A stretch of DNA of 64,000 nucleotides, taken from assembly GCA_963550915.1 (NCBI GenBank), contig CAUVEB010000003.1, positions 62,001 through 126,000 on the forward strand, given 5' to 3'. This stretch comes from Caviibacter sp963550915. GTDB taxonomy: Bacteria; Fusobacteriota; Fusobacteriia; Fusobacteriales; Leptotrichiaceae. Positions 18,687 to 28,425 of the stretch are shown here, one piece after another. The first letter of the stretch is position 1; each line of letters opens with the position of its first letter. A program made the position numbers and the translations under genes. The notes below the pieces were generated by a model. That model had not been told where the DNA came from. It searched no databases and saw only the letters and a program-made list of their open reading frames with translations.

Positions 18687-20391
18687 TTTTTTAAAGTATA
18701 TGAAGTTTGCTAAAAAAGAGTTCATTACAGGCTTTATATTCGTAATTATAGGTATATTTACTGAGATTTTTTCTGTTAAATTAATAGCAAATGTATTTGA
18801 TGAAAAATTAGAATTAATTGATAAGAATATGGTTTTTTATGTAGCATTAAAACTTGCATTAATATACTTATTTGTAAAATTACTTGAAACATTCACAATA
18901 ATATTAAGAAAGTATTTTTTAATTAAGGCATCAAATATAATACACTATAACATACAAAAAATGGTGTATGACCATGTAACAGCACTACCTATTGAATATT
19001 TTGATAATATGCCTGCAGGTTCAGTTCTATCAAGAATAACTTCTGATGTAAACTATATTAGAACTTTTTTTAGAACAACAGTAATAGACAGTATAGTTAC
19101 AATAAGTAAAATAATTTTAATGTATGTAATAATGCTTTATGTGGATTATAGATTATCACTACTTATTTTAATCTTTATACCTGCAATATATATAATTCAA
19201 AGATTAAATACAGTATTAGGATATAAGTATATATCAAGTACAAGAGCTGAAAATTCAATTTGTACAGGTATTTCAAATGAAATATGCCAAAATTTAGAAG
19301 TAGTTAAAGCATTTAATAATGAGGATAAAATACTTGATAACTGGGAAGTACATGCTAAGAAAAGACTTAAATTAAATTATGCTTTTACAAATATAAGGGC
19401 ATTTTTACAACATAATATTTTTGATTTATTAAAGTATTTTGTTAATCTTACCATAATCTTTTATTATATCTACTCAGAATATAATAATCTAGGACTTATA
19501 ACAGTAACTAATGTTTTACTTTTCATATTTTATGCAACATATATTTTAAATGATATAACAAATCTTACAATTAATATGTCAACTTATACAACTGCTAAAG
19601 GTTGTGCTAAAAACTTATATGAGCTTTTAAACTTAAAAGTTGAGGATAAAAAAGCTAAAATTAAAATTGAAGATTTTCATGCAGATATAAGGTTTGAAGA
19701 TGTAAGTTTTGCTTATAAAAATGATGATTATATACTTAAAAATGTAAATATTGACATAAAAGAAAATGAAACAGTAGCATTTGTAGGTCATACTGGAAGT
19801 GGTAAATCAACAATAATGAATTTACTTATAAAATTTTATGAAAACCAAAAAGGTAATATATATATAAGTGGTGTAAATCTAAAAGATCTTGAAAATGAAT
19901 TTATTAGAAGTAAAATGGCAATAGTACTACAAGATTCATTCCTATTTGAAGGTACATTACTATCAAATGTTTGCTATGATGAAAACTATGCAAGAAAATG
20001 TTTAGAAACAGTCGGTGCAAAATATATATTAGATGAACGTGGTATAGATGAAAAAGTGTTAGTAGATGCTACAAATTTTTCAACTGGAGAAAAACAATTA
20101 ATATCATTTGCAAGAGCTTTAGCTAAAAATCCAAAAATACTTATACTTGATGAAGCAACTGCAAATGTTGATAGTAAGACAGAACAAAGAATACAAAAAG
20201 GTATTGAGGTACTAAGTAAGAATAGAACAACCTTAATAATAGCACATAGATTATCAACAATTAAAAATGCAGATAAAATATATGTACTTGATAAAGGTGA
20301 AATAGTAGAACAAGGAAATCACGAAAGTTTAGTAAAACTAAATGGAGTGTATAAGAAAATGCTTGAAAGAGATATTAAAAATGAAGAATAA
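18661..20391 (+). CDS. ABC exporter half-transporter, subunit 2
   Basis: 576 residues from TTG at 18661, which has AAGGA upstream; an ATG at 18631 without a ribosome site would add ten. Six membrane helices precede an NBD with Walker A GHTGSGKST, Q-loop VLQDSFLF, Walker B ILILDEATANVD with the catalytic Glu, and AHRLST. Its signature FSTGEKQL replaces LSGGQ. This Glu-bearing, signature-poor NBD complements subunit 1 (Asp, good LSGGQ), as expected for an asymmetric heterodimer. It overlaps the first gene by 26 bases. Confidence 0.9.
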   Translation: MKEKNYLINFLKYMKFAKKEFITGFIFVIIGIFTEIFSVKLIANVFDEKLELIDKNMVFYVALKLALIYLFVKLLETFTIILRKYFLIKASNIIHYNIQKMVYDHVTALPIEYFDNMPAGSVLSRITSDVNYIRTFFRTTVIDSIVTISKIILMYVIMLYVDYRLSLLILIFIPAIYIIQRLNTVLGYKYISSTRAENSICTGISNEICQNLEVVKAFNNEDKILDNWEVHAKKRLKLNYAFTNIRAFLQHNIFDLLKYFVNLTIIFYYIYSEYNNLGLITVTNVLLFIFYATYILNDITNLTINMSTYTTAKGCAKNLYELLNLKVEDKKAKIKIEDFHADIRFEDVSFAYKNDDYILKNVNIDIKENETVAFVGHTGSGKSTIMNLLIKFYENQKGNIYISGVNLKDLENEFIRSKMAIVLQDSFLFEGTLLSNVCYDENYARKCLETVGAKYILDERGIDEKVLVDATNFSTGEKQLISFARALAKNPKILILDEATANVDSKTEQRIQKGIEVLSKNRTTLIIAHRLSTIKNADKIYVLDKGEIVEQGNHESLVKLNGVYKKMLERDIKNEE

Positions 20392-20433
20392 ATATATGAT
20401 AAAATCGCAGTATTTACAGGCAAGTAATAAATT

Positions 20434-20461
20434 TTGATATATTAAAAAATTGTGGTATAAT
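20434..20461 (+). promoter_or_regulatory. Promoter of the FakA-DegV fusion gene
   Basis: TTGATA, 16-base spacer, TATAAT with TGG directly before the -10 (extended -10). AAGGGGGAAAA is the ribosome site of the gene at 20497. Confidence 0.75.
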
Positions 20462-20496
20462 CATATAGCAAACCATTTTCAAAATAAGGGGGAAAA

Positions 20497-23013
20497 ATGG
20501 GTATAAAATATATAGATGCCAAAAGGCTACGTAGAGTTTTAATAGGTGGAGGTAAATGGATACAAAAACATGAAAACTACCTAAATGAACTAAATGTATA
20601 TCCAGTTCCAGACGGTGATACAGGAACAAATATGTCACTTACGGCAAAAACTATGATAACTGAAATTGAAAATAAGACAAATGATAAGTCAAGTATGCAA
20701 GATATAAAAGATATAGTATCAGATGCTGTATTATTAGGTGCAAGAGGGAATTCAGGAACTATATTATCTCAAATCATTACAGGATTTTTAAATGGGATTG
20801 ATGATGATAAAAAAAGACTTTATCCAAATGATGTTGCAAAAGCACTAGAAAGTGCTAAAGAACTTGCATATAAAGCGGTAGATACACCAGTTGAAGGTAC
20901 TATTTTAACAGTTATCAGAATGATATCAGAAAGAGCAAATGAACTTTGTTCTAATAATGAAGTTGAGTATTTTAATGAGTTTATTGAAAATATAATTGAA
21001 CAAGCTCAAAAGGCAGTTGAGCTTACACCTGAATTACTTCCTAAATTAAAGGAAGCTGGAGTTGTAGACTCTGGAGGACAAGGATTATATTACTTTTTTG
21101 TTGGAATGGGTAAAATTTTAACAGAAATTGAACTTTTAACTCAAACAATGATAATTGAAAATGAATTTGATAAAACAGTTTTAAATATAGACCACAATTT
21201 AGGGGAAATAAAATATAAATACTGTACTGAGTTTATAATCCTAAATTCTTCTTTTGATATTGAAGAGTTTAAAGAAAGTCTACTTGAAATAGGAGATTCA
21301 GCAGTATTTGCTACTACAAGTAAGAAATTTAAAGTACATATACACACTAATAATCCAGGTCTTGTACTTGAAAAAGCAAGCTCTAAAGGAGATCTTGAAA
21401 AAATTAAGATCGAGAATATGAAACTTCAAAATGAAGGAGTTTTAGAAAATGAAAAAGATAGAGCAAAAATGTTTGAAAATAAGAACAAAGACAATGATAA
21501 AAAAGATATATATTTAATCTTAGCAGATACTTTAGAACTAAAAGATGAATTTCTAAAAATGGGTGCAGACTATGTACTTTTAGGTGGACAAGGTCAAAAC
21601 CCAAGCGTAAATGATATCTTATCTGTTGTAGAAAAAATAGAAGATAATAAGACTATATATATATTACCAAATAATAAAAATGTAATATCTACAGCTAATT
21701 TAGCAACTGAAAAAACTGATAAACTAGCAGTAGTTGTTCCAACTAGAACAATGTTAGATGGTATGTTTTACTTACAATATCCTCATGATAGCATAGAGAA
21801 AAAACATATTATGAATAGTCATAATTACTCAGTTGAAGTAACTAAAGCAGTTAGAAATACAACTGTTGATAATATGAGTATTGAAGTTGGCGACTATATG
21901 GCTTTAGTAAATACAAAGATAAAATATGTATCTAAAGATATAAATGAGTTATTTGATAAAATAATAGATGAGTTAATAACAGATAATACACTTGCTTTAA
22001 CTCTAGTACAAGGTATTAATAAACATAATCAAATAGTTGAAAGAATAGTAGACTTAAATCATATGTTTAAGGAAAATACAAAGGTAATTGATACAAAACA
22101 AGAAAATTATGATTTTTATTTATTCATTGAAAATAAAGATCCAAAATTACCTAAGATAGCTATTATTACTGATTCTTCATGTGAACTTGATGAAAAAGAT
22201 ATAGAAAATAGAAATATTAGTATATTACCTGTTAGAATGGAAGCAAATGGAGCTCACTATAAATCAGGAGTTAATTTATCAAATGCACAATTTTGGGACA
22301 TGACACTAAATGAAAAAACAGTATTTAAAACAGCTCAACCGTCACCAAAAGAAATTATAAACCTATATAATGAATTATTTAGAAAAGGTTATGAAAAGAT
22401 ACTGTTTATAGGTATATCATCAAAACTTTCTGGAACATTACAAGTTGCAAAACTTGCAAGAGGAATGAATAAGAGAGAAAAAGATATAGAAATATATGAT
22501 TCAAATGCAGTTTCAATACTACTTGGATATATGGTTCTTGAAGCTTCAAATAGAACAATGAAAAATGAAAGTATTGAAAATATAACAAGGGTATTAAACT
22601 CTATATGTGAAAAGAGTAAGATGTTAATTGTTGTTGATGACTTAAAATACCTACAACAAGGTGGAAGAATTAGTAAGACAGCACAAACTATAGGTGATTT
22701 CTTAAGTATGAAACCTATTATAACACTAAGTAGCGGATCATTAGTTTCTGAGAAAAAAGTTTTAGGTGGAGAAGGTCAAGCTATTAAATATATAGAAAAA
22801 GTTATAGCCGAAAAATCAAAACAACAAAGTATATACTTCATGGGAGCAGTAGGAGGATCTTCACACCAAGAAGAACAAATGAATAAGATACTAGAAAGCA
22901 TTAAATTTAATAAGAAAGTAAATGTATTTTGGCCTAATAAACAAATAGGACCTACAGTAGGAACACATGCAGGGCCTGTAATTGGAGTTCTATTAGTACC
23001 AAGATTATTGTAA
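20497..23013 (+). CDS. FakA-type fatty-acid kinase fused to DegV/FakB domain
   Basis: An 838-residue two-part protein. Residues 1-545 are a complete FakA-like kinase: the DhaL/DAK2 ATP domain with PVPDGDTGTNM (about 36-46) and GARGNSGTI (about 86-94), then middle and C-terminal domains. Residues from about 552 are a full DegV/EDD domain: IAIITDSSCEL, GISSKLSGT and DDLKYLQQGGRISK. In Firmicutes FakA phosphorylates a fatty acid held by a separate FakB (DegV) protein to feed phospholipid synthesis; here both lie in one chain. I infer the same reaction. It has its own promoter and is followed 2 bases later by the rluA-type gene. Confidence 0.9.
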   Translation: MGIKYIDAKRLRRVLIGGGKWIQKHENYLNELNVYPVPDGDTGTNMSLTAKTMITEIENKTNDKSSMQDIKDIVSDAVLLGARGNSGTILSQIITGFLNGIDDDKKRLYPNDVAKALESAKELAYKAVDTPVEGTILTVIRMISERANELCSNNEVEYFNEFIENIIEQAQKAVELTPELLPKLKEAGVVDSGGQGLYYFFVGMGKILTEIELLTQTMIIENEFDKTVLNIDHNLGEIKYKYCTEFIILNSSFDIEEFKESLLEIGDSAVFATTSKKFKVHIHTNNPGLVLEKASSKGDLEKIKIENMKLQNEGVLENEKDRAKMFENKNKDNDKKDIYLILADTLELKDEFLKMGADYVLLGGQGQNPSVNDILSVVEKIEDNKTIYILPNNKNVISTANLATEKTDKLAVVVPTRTMLDGMFYLQYPHDSIEKKHIMNSHNYSVEVTKAVRNTTVDNMSIEVGDYMALVNTKIKYVSKDINELFDKIIDELITDNTLALTLVQGINKHNQIVERIVDLNHMFKENTKVIDTKQENYDFYLFIENKDPKLPKIAIITDSSCELDEKDIENRNISILPVRMEANGAHYKSGVNLSNAQFWDMTLNEKTVFKTAQPSPKEIINLYNELFRKGYEKILFIGISSKLSGTLQVAKLARGMNKREKDIEIYDSNAVSILLGYMVLEASNRTMKNESIENITRVLNSICEKSKMLIVVDDLKYLQQGGRISKTAQTIGDFLSMKPIITLSSGSLVSEKKVLGGEGQAIKYIEKVIAEKSKQQSIYFMGAVGGSSHQEEQMNKILESIKFNKKVNVFWPNKQIGPTVGTHAGPVIGVLLVPRLL

Positions 23014-23015
23014 TT

Positions 23016-23849
23016 ATGAAAACATATAAACTAGATAAAACAACAAGTAGAATGAAAATATCACAATATTTAAGAGAAGTACAAAAATATTCTGGTAGAA
23101 GTCTTAGAATGCTTGAAATATATTTAAATGGTAAAAGAGTCAAAAGTACAAAAAAGTTACCTAGTAGTGGAATTTTAAAAGTTGATGAAAAAAAGAAAAG
23201 TACTAATATTAATCCAATACCAATGAAACTTGATATAGTATTTGAAGACGAAGATTTACTAATAGTAAATAAGCCATATAATCTAGTAACACATCCCACT
23301 TTAAAAAAAGTAGATGTTACACTTGCAAATGGTATAGTTCATTATTTAAATATAGTTCCTCGTTTTTATAACAGGCTTGATATGGATACAACTGGTTTAA
23401 TTATTATAGCTAAAAATTCTTATGCACAATCATATTTACAAAATATGGGAGAAGTTAGAAAAAGATATTTAGCAATAGTAGAGGGTAAACTTGATAAAGA
23501 ATATATTATAGAAGCTAAGATATATAAAGATGAGGATAAGCTTGAAAGAATAATTGATGATAGAGGACAAAGTGCAAAAACAGTTGTAAGACCTGTAAGC
23601 TATAATGAAAATAAGAATGTAAGTTTTGTTGAATGTGAGCTTTTTACAGGAAGAACTCATCAAATAAGAGTACATTTAAAACATATAGGACACCCTATAA
23701 TAGGAGATAAGCTATATAATCCAAATGGAATAAATGCAAAAAGGCAAATGTTACACGCATATAAACTGTCTTTTAATCATCCAAAAACTAGAAAAAGAAT
23801 AGATTTAGAAATACCAATTTATGAAGATATGATAGAATTTAATATCTAA
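23016..23849 (+). CDS. RluA-family pseudouridine synthase
   Basis: Converts uridine to pseudouridine in rRNA or tRNA. 277 residues: an N-terminal S4-like RNA-binding part (about 15-65) and the catalytic domain with NRLDMDTTGLIIIAKN (catalytic Asp in RLDxxTTG), then ELFTGRTHQIRVHLKHIGHP and GDKLYN. Closest by pattern to RluD/RluC types, but the site specificity cannot be assigned. No ribosome site is visible in the two-base gap, so coupling to the upstream stop is likely. Confidence 0.9.
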   Translation: MKTYKLDKTTSRMKISQYLREVQKYSGRSLRMLEIYLNGKRVKSTKKLPSSGILKVDEKKKSTNINPIPMKLDIVFEDEDLLIVNKPYNLVTHPTLKKVDVTLANGIVHYLNIVPRFYNRLDMDTTGLIIIAKNSYAQSYLQNMGEVRKRYLAIVEGKLDKEYIIEAKIYKDEDKLERIIDDRGQSAKTVVRPVSYNENKNVSFVECELFTGRTHQIRVHLKHIGHPIIGDKLYNPNGINAKRQMLHAYKLSFNHPKTRKRIDLEIPIYEDMIEFNI

Positions 23850-23893
23850 TGTTGCAAAAAGCTAAAAAAGGTATTTAAAAAGCCGTTTAAAAA

Positions 23894-23902
23894 TGGTATA
23901 AT
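23894..23902 (+). promoter_or_regulatory. Extended -10 promoter of gap
   Basis: TGGTATAAT about 50 bases before the gap start. At 17 bases upstream only TTTAAA is present, so the -35 is weak. AGGAGG (23939-23944) is the ribosome site. Confidence 0.6.
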
Positions 23903-23952
23903 AAGTTGTTAGTAAACGAAACAAGTTAAAATTTAATAGGAGGTATTACATT

Positions 23953-24960
23953 ATGTCAGTAAAAGTGGCAATTAATGGATTTGGTAGAATAGGACGTCTT
24001 GCATTAAGATTAATGATAAATGATCCTGAATTTGATGTTGTAGCAGTTAATGATTTAACAGACCCTGCAATGTTAGCACATTTATTTAAATATGACTCAG
24101 CTCAAGGAAGATTTGACGGAGAAATTTCAGTAAAAGAAGGAGCATTTGTTGTTAATGGTAAAGAAATCAAATCATACAGCAATGCAAACCCTGAAGAATT
24201 ACCTTGGGGAGAATTAGGTGTAGACGTAGTATTAGAATGTACTGGATTCTTCACTAAGAAAGAAAAAGCAGAATCTCACATTAAAGCAGGAGCTAAAAAA
24301 GTTGTTATTTCAGCACCAGCAACTGGAGATTTAAAAACTGTAGTATTCAATGTAAACCACGAAATCTTAGATGGTTCAGAAACAATATTATCAGGAGCTT
24401 CTTGTACAACTAACTGTTTAGCACCTATGGCTAAAGTATTAGAAGATTCATTTGGAATCGAAGTAGGATCAATGACTACTATACACGCATACACTGGAGA
24501 CCAAAATACTTTAGATGCACCTCATAGAAAAGGAGACTTCAGAAGAGCAAGAGCAGCAGCTGTAAATATAGTTCCTAATACAACAGGAGCAGCTAAAGCT
24601 ATAGGATTAGTTATACCTACATTAAAAGGTAAATTAGACGGAGCAGCTCAAAGAGTACCTGTACCTACTGGATCATTAACAGAATTAGTAACAGTATTAA
24701 AGAAAAAAGTTACAGTTGAAGAAATTAATGCAGCTATGAAAGCAGCATCTAATGAATCATTCGGTTATACTGAAGAACCATTAGTATCAACTGATATAGT
24801 TGGTATCCATTTTGGATCATTATTTGACGCAACTCAAACAAAAGTTATTGAAGCAGGAGATAAGCAAGTAGTTAAAACTGTTGCATGGTATGACAATGAA
24901 ATGTCTTACACAGCTCAATTAATTAGAACTTTAAAATATTTTGTTGAATTAACAAAATAG
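23953..24960 (+). CDS. gap: Glyceraldehyde-3-phosphate dehydrogenase
   Basis: Glycolytic oxidation and phosphorylation of glyceraldehyde 3-phosphate with NAD. 335 residues: NAD-binding INGFGRIGR at the N-terminus, catalytic Cys in SGASCTTNCLAP (about residue 154), HAYTGDQNTLD, and the C-terminal WYDNEMSY. Codon use is richer in GGA/GCA/GTA than the neighbours, as for a highly expressed gene. pgk follows after a hairpin. Confidence 0.97.
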   Translation: MSVKVAINGFGRIGRLALRLMINDPEFDVVAVNDLTDPAMLAHLFKYDSAQGRFDGEISVKEGAFVVNGKEIKSYSNANPEELPWGELGVDVVLECTGFFTKKEKAESHIKAGAKKVVISAPATGDLKTVVFNVNHEILDGSETILSGASCTTNCLAPMAKVLEDSFGIEVGSMTTIHAYTGDQNTLDAPHRKGDFRRARAAAVNIVPNTTGAAKAIGLVIPTLKGKLDGAAQRVPVPTGSLTELVTVLKKKVTVEEINAAMKAASNESFGYTEEPLVSTDIVGIHFGSLFDATQTKVIEAGDKQVVKTVAWYDNEMSYTAQLIRTLKYFVELTK

Positions 24961-24974
24961 TTAGATAACTTATA

Positions 24975-25010
24975 GGCTTCTTGCAAATTATTGCTAGAAG
25001 CCATATTTTT
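24975..25010 (+). terminator. Hairpin between gap and pgk (partial terminator)
   Basis: GGCTTCT-T-GCAA, loop ATTA, TTGC-T-AGAAGCC: 11 pairs with one T-T mismatch, then ATATTTTT. The T run ends right at the pgk ribosome site (AGGAGG). It could be an attenuator that lowers pgk relative to gap, or a 3'-stabilising structure. Confidence 0.6.
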
Positions 25011-25020
25011 AGGAGGAAAA

Positions 25021-26226
25021 ATGAATAAAAAGACTATAAAAGATATAGAAGTATCTGGTAAAAAAGTTTTAGTAAGAGTTGATTTTAATGTACCTATTAA
25101 AGAAGGTGTAATTAAAGATGACAACAGAATAAAGGCTGCACTTCCAACTCTTAAATACCTACTTGAAAAAGGAGCTAAAGTTATAGCATTTTCTCACTTA
25201 GGAAGAGTTAAAGTTGAAGAAGATAAAGCAAGTAAAACATTAGCACCAGTTGCAAAAAGATTAGAAGAATTATTAGGTAAATCAGTTAAATTTGTACCAT
25301 CTACAAGAGGAGCTGAACTAGAAAAAGCAGTATCTGAACTTTCAAATGGAGAAATACTTATGTTTGAAAATACAAGATATGAAGATGTAGAAGGTAAAAA
25401 AGAATCTAAAAATGATCCTGAACTTGGAAAATACTGGGCAAGTCTTGGAGAAGTTTTTGTAAATGATGCATTTGGAACTGCACATAGAGCACACGCTTCA
25501 AATGTTGGAATTTCTCAAAACTTAAAAGGACATACAGCAGTTGGATTTTTAATGGAAAAAGAAATAGAATTTTTAGGTGGAGCAGTTGAAAATCCTAAAA
25601 AACCTTATGTTGCAATATTAGGTGGAGCAAAAGTTTCAGATAAGATTGCAGTTATAGAAAATCTAATTGAAAAAGCAGACAAAATATTAATTGGTGGAGG
25701 AATGATGTTTACATTCCTTAAAGCTAAGGGATTATCTGTTGGTAATTCATTACTTGAAGAAGATAAGATAGAACTTGCAAAAGAATTAATGCAAAAAGCA
25801 GACGCTAAAGGTGTTAAATTAATTCTTCCAATTGATACAGTTGTAGCAAAAGAATTTAATAATGATGCAGCTCATAAATCAGTTTCTGTTGAAGGAATAG
25901 AAGACGGATATATGGGACTTGATATAGCTGAAAAAACAGTTGAATTATTTACAAATGAATTAGCAGGAGCTAAAACAGTTGTATGGAACGGACCTATGGG
26001 AGTATTTGAAATGAGTAACTATGCTAAAGGTACTATCGGTGTATGTGAAGCAATAGCAAATCTTGAAAATGCAATTACTGTAATAGGTGGTGGAGATTCA
26101 GCAGCAGCTGCAATTGAACTTGGTTATAGTGAAAAATTCTCACACATCTCAACAGGTGGTGGAGCTTCACTTGAATTCTTAGAAGGTAAAGTTTTACCAG
26201 GTGTAGATGCAATAGATAATAAATAA
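25021..26226 (+). CDS. pgk: Phosphoglycerate kinase
   Basis: Transfers phosphate from 1,3-bisphosphoglycerate to ADP. 401 residues from ATG at 25021, which has AGGAGG six bases before it. RVDFNVPI near residue 20, SHLGR at about 57-61, and GGGDSAAAA near residue 360 are the substrate and nucleotide sites. Its only visible transcription source is gap read-through. A strong bidirectional terminator follows. Confidence 0.97.
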   Translation: MNKKTIKDIEVSGKKVLVRVDFNVPIKEGVIKDDNRIKAALPTLKYLLEKGAKVIAFSHLGRVKVEEDKASKTLAPVAKRLEELLGKSVKFVPSTRGAELEKAVSELSNGEILMFENTRYEDVEGKKESKNDPELGKYWASLGEVFVNDAFGTAHRAHASNVGISQNLKGHTAVGFLMEKEIEFLGGAVENPKKPYVAILGGAKVSDKIAVIENLIEKADKILIGGGMMFTFLKAKGLSVGNSLLEEDKIELAKELMQKADAKGVKLILPIDTVVAKEFNNDAAHKSVSVEGIEDGYMGLDIAEKTVELFTNELAGAKTVVWNGPMGVFEMSNYAKGTIGVCEAIANLENAITVIGGGDSAAAAIELGYSEKFSHISTGGGASLEFLEGKVLPGVDAIDNK

Positions 26227-26233
26227 TAATATA

Positions 26234-26264
26234 AAAGGATGTAAAATAATTTACATCCTTTTTT
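26234..26264 (+). terminator. Bidirectional terminator between pgk and the U32 gene
   Basis: AAAGGATGTAAA / TTTACATCCTTT, a 12-bp perfect stem with loop ATAA, T-rich on both sides. It serves pgk on the plus strand and the convergent U32 gene, whose stop codon lies in its tail. Confidence 0.9.
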
Positions 26265-28425
26265 ATGAAACTCCCATTTGAAAAGCATATGGATTATAGT
26301 TTCCTGTTCTTGTTTTAACACTTTTTATTATATTTTTAACTTCATCGTAATTTTCAAATACAAAATCAAGTCTTAGTTCATCAAAACCTAAACTTTCAAC
26401 TAAATCAAGCTTTGGTATTAAGTTCATAGGTTTATGCAAGAATACTTCAACATTATTAAAGTCATTTTTAATAAGTCTATATCTATCATAAAACTCACCT
26501 TGTATTTCCATATATTCTTTATTTATTATAGGGTGTTCAATATACATTGTTTTTAAATGTCCATAAATAACAAGACCCTTTTTTGCACTCTTAGTTGTGA
26601 TATGTCTAATTTGCTTATAACTTAATTCAGGAGATAAAAATATTGTATCAACATTTTTAAATTTTGAATAAAAATCTAAACTATAATTATTAAAAATATT
26701 AAAATTCCAATTTATACTGTATTTATTATCACTTTTTTCATTTTTTAATATATCATAAAAATTATATGCTAAATTAGTATAATCTTTTAATCTACTAAGA
26801 TTTTTTTGTTTTGCAACATCCTTACCGCTATAATAAATCTTTGTTATACCCATTTCAATACAAGCTTTTTCTTGTTCTTCATTTTGAACTAGAGCAGATA
26901 AAACATACTCTTTATTATCTACTACCTTATCATATTCATTATATATTAACTTATCTGGTTCATTTCTTCTGTACGAATTAATAAGCTTTTCATAAAGTAT
27001 ACTACTTGCCTGTCTTTTCAAGTTTTTAAGTTCACTAAAAGATATAAAGGAAGTGCCGTCATATTCTATATCTATATTTTTAGCACTAAATGTAGTATCT
27101 CCTAATTCAGATAATTTTTCTTTTAATGTATTTTTACTTATTTCATTTCTACTTTTTTCATTTAATATACTACCAAAAACATTAGCTGTTATCTTTTCAC
27201 CGTTTATATTTTTAGTAGTGAAAACAAGCTCTATTTTTTCATTGTATATAGCTTTTAGTTTAATATCTATGTCAAGATATCTTTTAGTTGTTTTTATCTT
27301 GTTTTCAATTTCATCATTTAAAGATTTTGAATAATTCTTGTATATATACATAGTGTTTTTAGGTATATTATCTAAAACTATTGTATCACCTTTTTTAGCA
27401 TTTGACACCTTTGTTCCATTTTTAATTATCTTGTTTACAAATATACCTGAAATTGTCTCAAAATTTGAAGTAACAAACTGTATACCGTCTCCATTTTCAA
27501 GATCATCTAGTAGTTTAACCTTGTTATTTGATATAACGGCTATTAAATAACCAAAATTAGATGGATATTTAGTATTCATTAATTTATCATCTAGGTAAAA
27601 ATATCCTTTTGAATATCCTCTATTAAATAGTTTATAGCTAAGTGAAGGTCTAGGCTTATTATTAAGTATATCCCTATAATATCCAACAGTTTCAAACACA
27701 TAATTTGGATTTTTCTTTCTTCCTTCAACTTTTATAGAATCAATACCAATACTTTCTAAAAGTTCTATTTCCTTTTGTTCTAATAATTGGTCATTTGGAG
27801 ATAATGTGTGAGTAATTTTGTTATCATCTTGTTTAAATTTTTTTCTACAAGTATAAGCACACATACCACGGTTACCACTTCTACCACCTATAAAACTACT
27901 TATATAGCAGTTACCAGAATATGATATACAAAGAGATCCTGACACAAACACTTCAAGTTCAATATCTGTATTTTCACGAATTTTTTTAATTTCTTCAAAA
28001 CTAAGTTCTCTTGCAAGTACTATTCTTTTAAGACCCATTTCTTTGAAAAAGTTTGCCTCAATATGGTTTGAAACTGTAGTTTGTGTACTTCCATGAATAG
28101 TTAAATCAGGGAAGTTCTTTTGTAATACAGATATTAGACCCATATCTTGCACTATTACAGCATCAATACCATGCTTATATAACGGAATAAAAGCATTTAC
28201 AACATTTTTAAGCTCTATATCTTTTAGAACTGTATTAAGTGTTAATAAGCATTTAACACCCCTTGCATGTGCATAGTCTATACCGTCAAATAATTCTTGA
28301 TAACCTAAGTTATCGTTATTTCTTCTAGCTCCAAAGCCTTTAAGTCCTAAATAAACTTCATTTGCACCAGCTTTAATTGCTGCTTCTAATTTTTCATAAT
28401 TTCCAGCAGGAGCAACTATTTCCAT
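26263..28425 (-). CDS. U32-family protein (RlhA/TrhP-like)
   Basis: A 720-residue U32 protein. The N-terminus EIVAPAGNYEKLEAAIKAGA, then VYLGLKGFGARR, DAVIVQDMG and ELEVFVSGSLC are family marks, and four cysteines between residues about 166 and 193 (SLC, GNC, GMC, YTC) could hold an Fe-S cluster. Large U32 members such as RlhA hydroxylate 23S rRNA and TrhP acts on tRNA uridine; others were first called peptidases. The extended C-terminal half fits RlhA-like rather than the short YhbU/V types. Its start overlaps the stop of the GNAT-CDF gene (TAATG). Confidence 0.85.
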   Translation of the reverse strand: MEIVAPAGNYEKLEAAIKAGANEVYLGLKGFGARRNNDNLGYQELFDGIDYAHARGVKCLLTLNTVLKDIELKNVVNAFIPLYKHGIDAVIVQDMGLISVLQKNFPDLTIHGSTQTTVSNHIEANFFKEMGLKRIVLARELSFEEIKKIRENTDIELEVFVSGSLCISYSGNCYISSFIGGRSGNRGMCAYTCRKKFKQDDNKITHTLSPNDQLLEQKEIELLESIGIDSIKVEGRKKNPNYVFETVGYYRDILNNKPRPSLSYKLFNRGYSKGYFYLDDKLMNTKYPSNFGYLIAVISNNKVKLLDDLENGDGIQFVTSNFETISGIFVNKIIKNGTKVSNAKKGDTIVLDNIPKNTMYIYKNYSKSLNDEIENKIKTTKRYLDIDIKLKAIYNEKIELVFTTKNINGEKITANVFGSILNEKSRNEISKNTLKEKLSELGDTTFSAKNIDIEYDGTSFISFSELKNLKRQASSILYEKLINSYRRNEPDKLIYNEYDKVVDNKEYVLSALVQNEEQEKACIEMGITKIYYSGKDVAKQKNLSRLKDYTNLAYNFYDILKNEKSDNKYSINWNFNIFNNYSLDFYSKFKNVDTIFLSPELSYKQIRHITTKSAKKGLVIYGHLKTMYIEHPIINKEYMEIQGEFYDRYRLIKNDFNNVEVFLHKPMNLIPKLDLVESLGFDELRLDFVFENYDEVKNIIKSVKTRTGNYNPYAFQMGVS

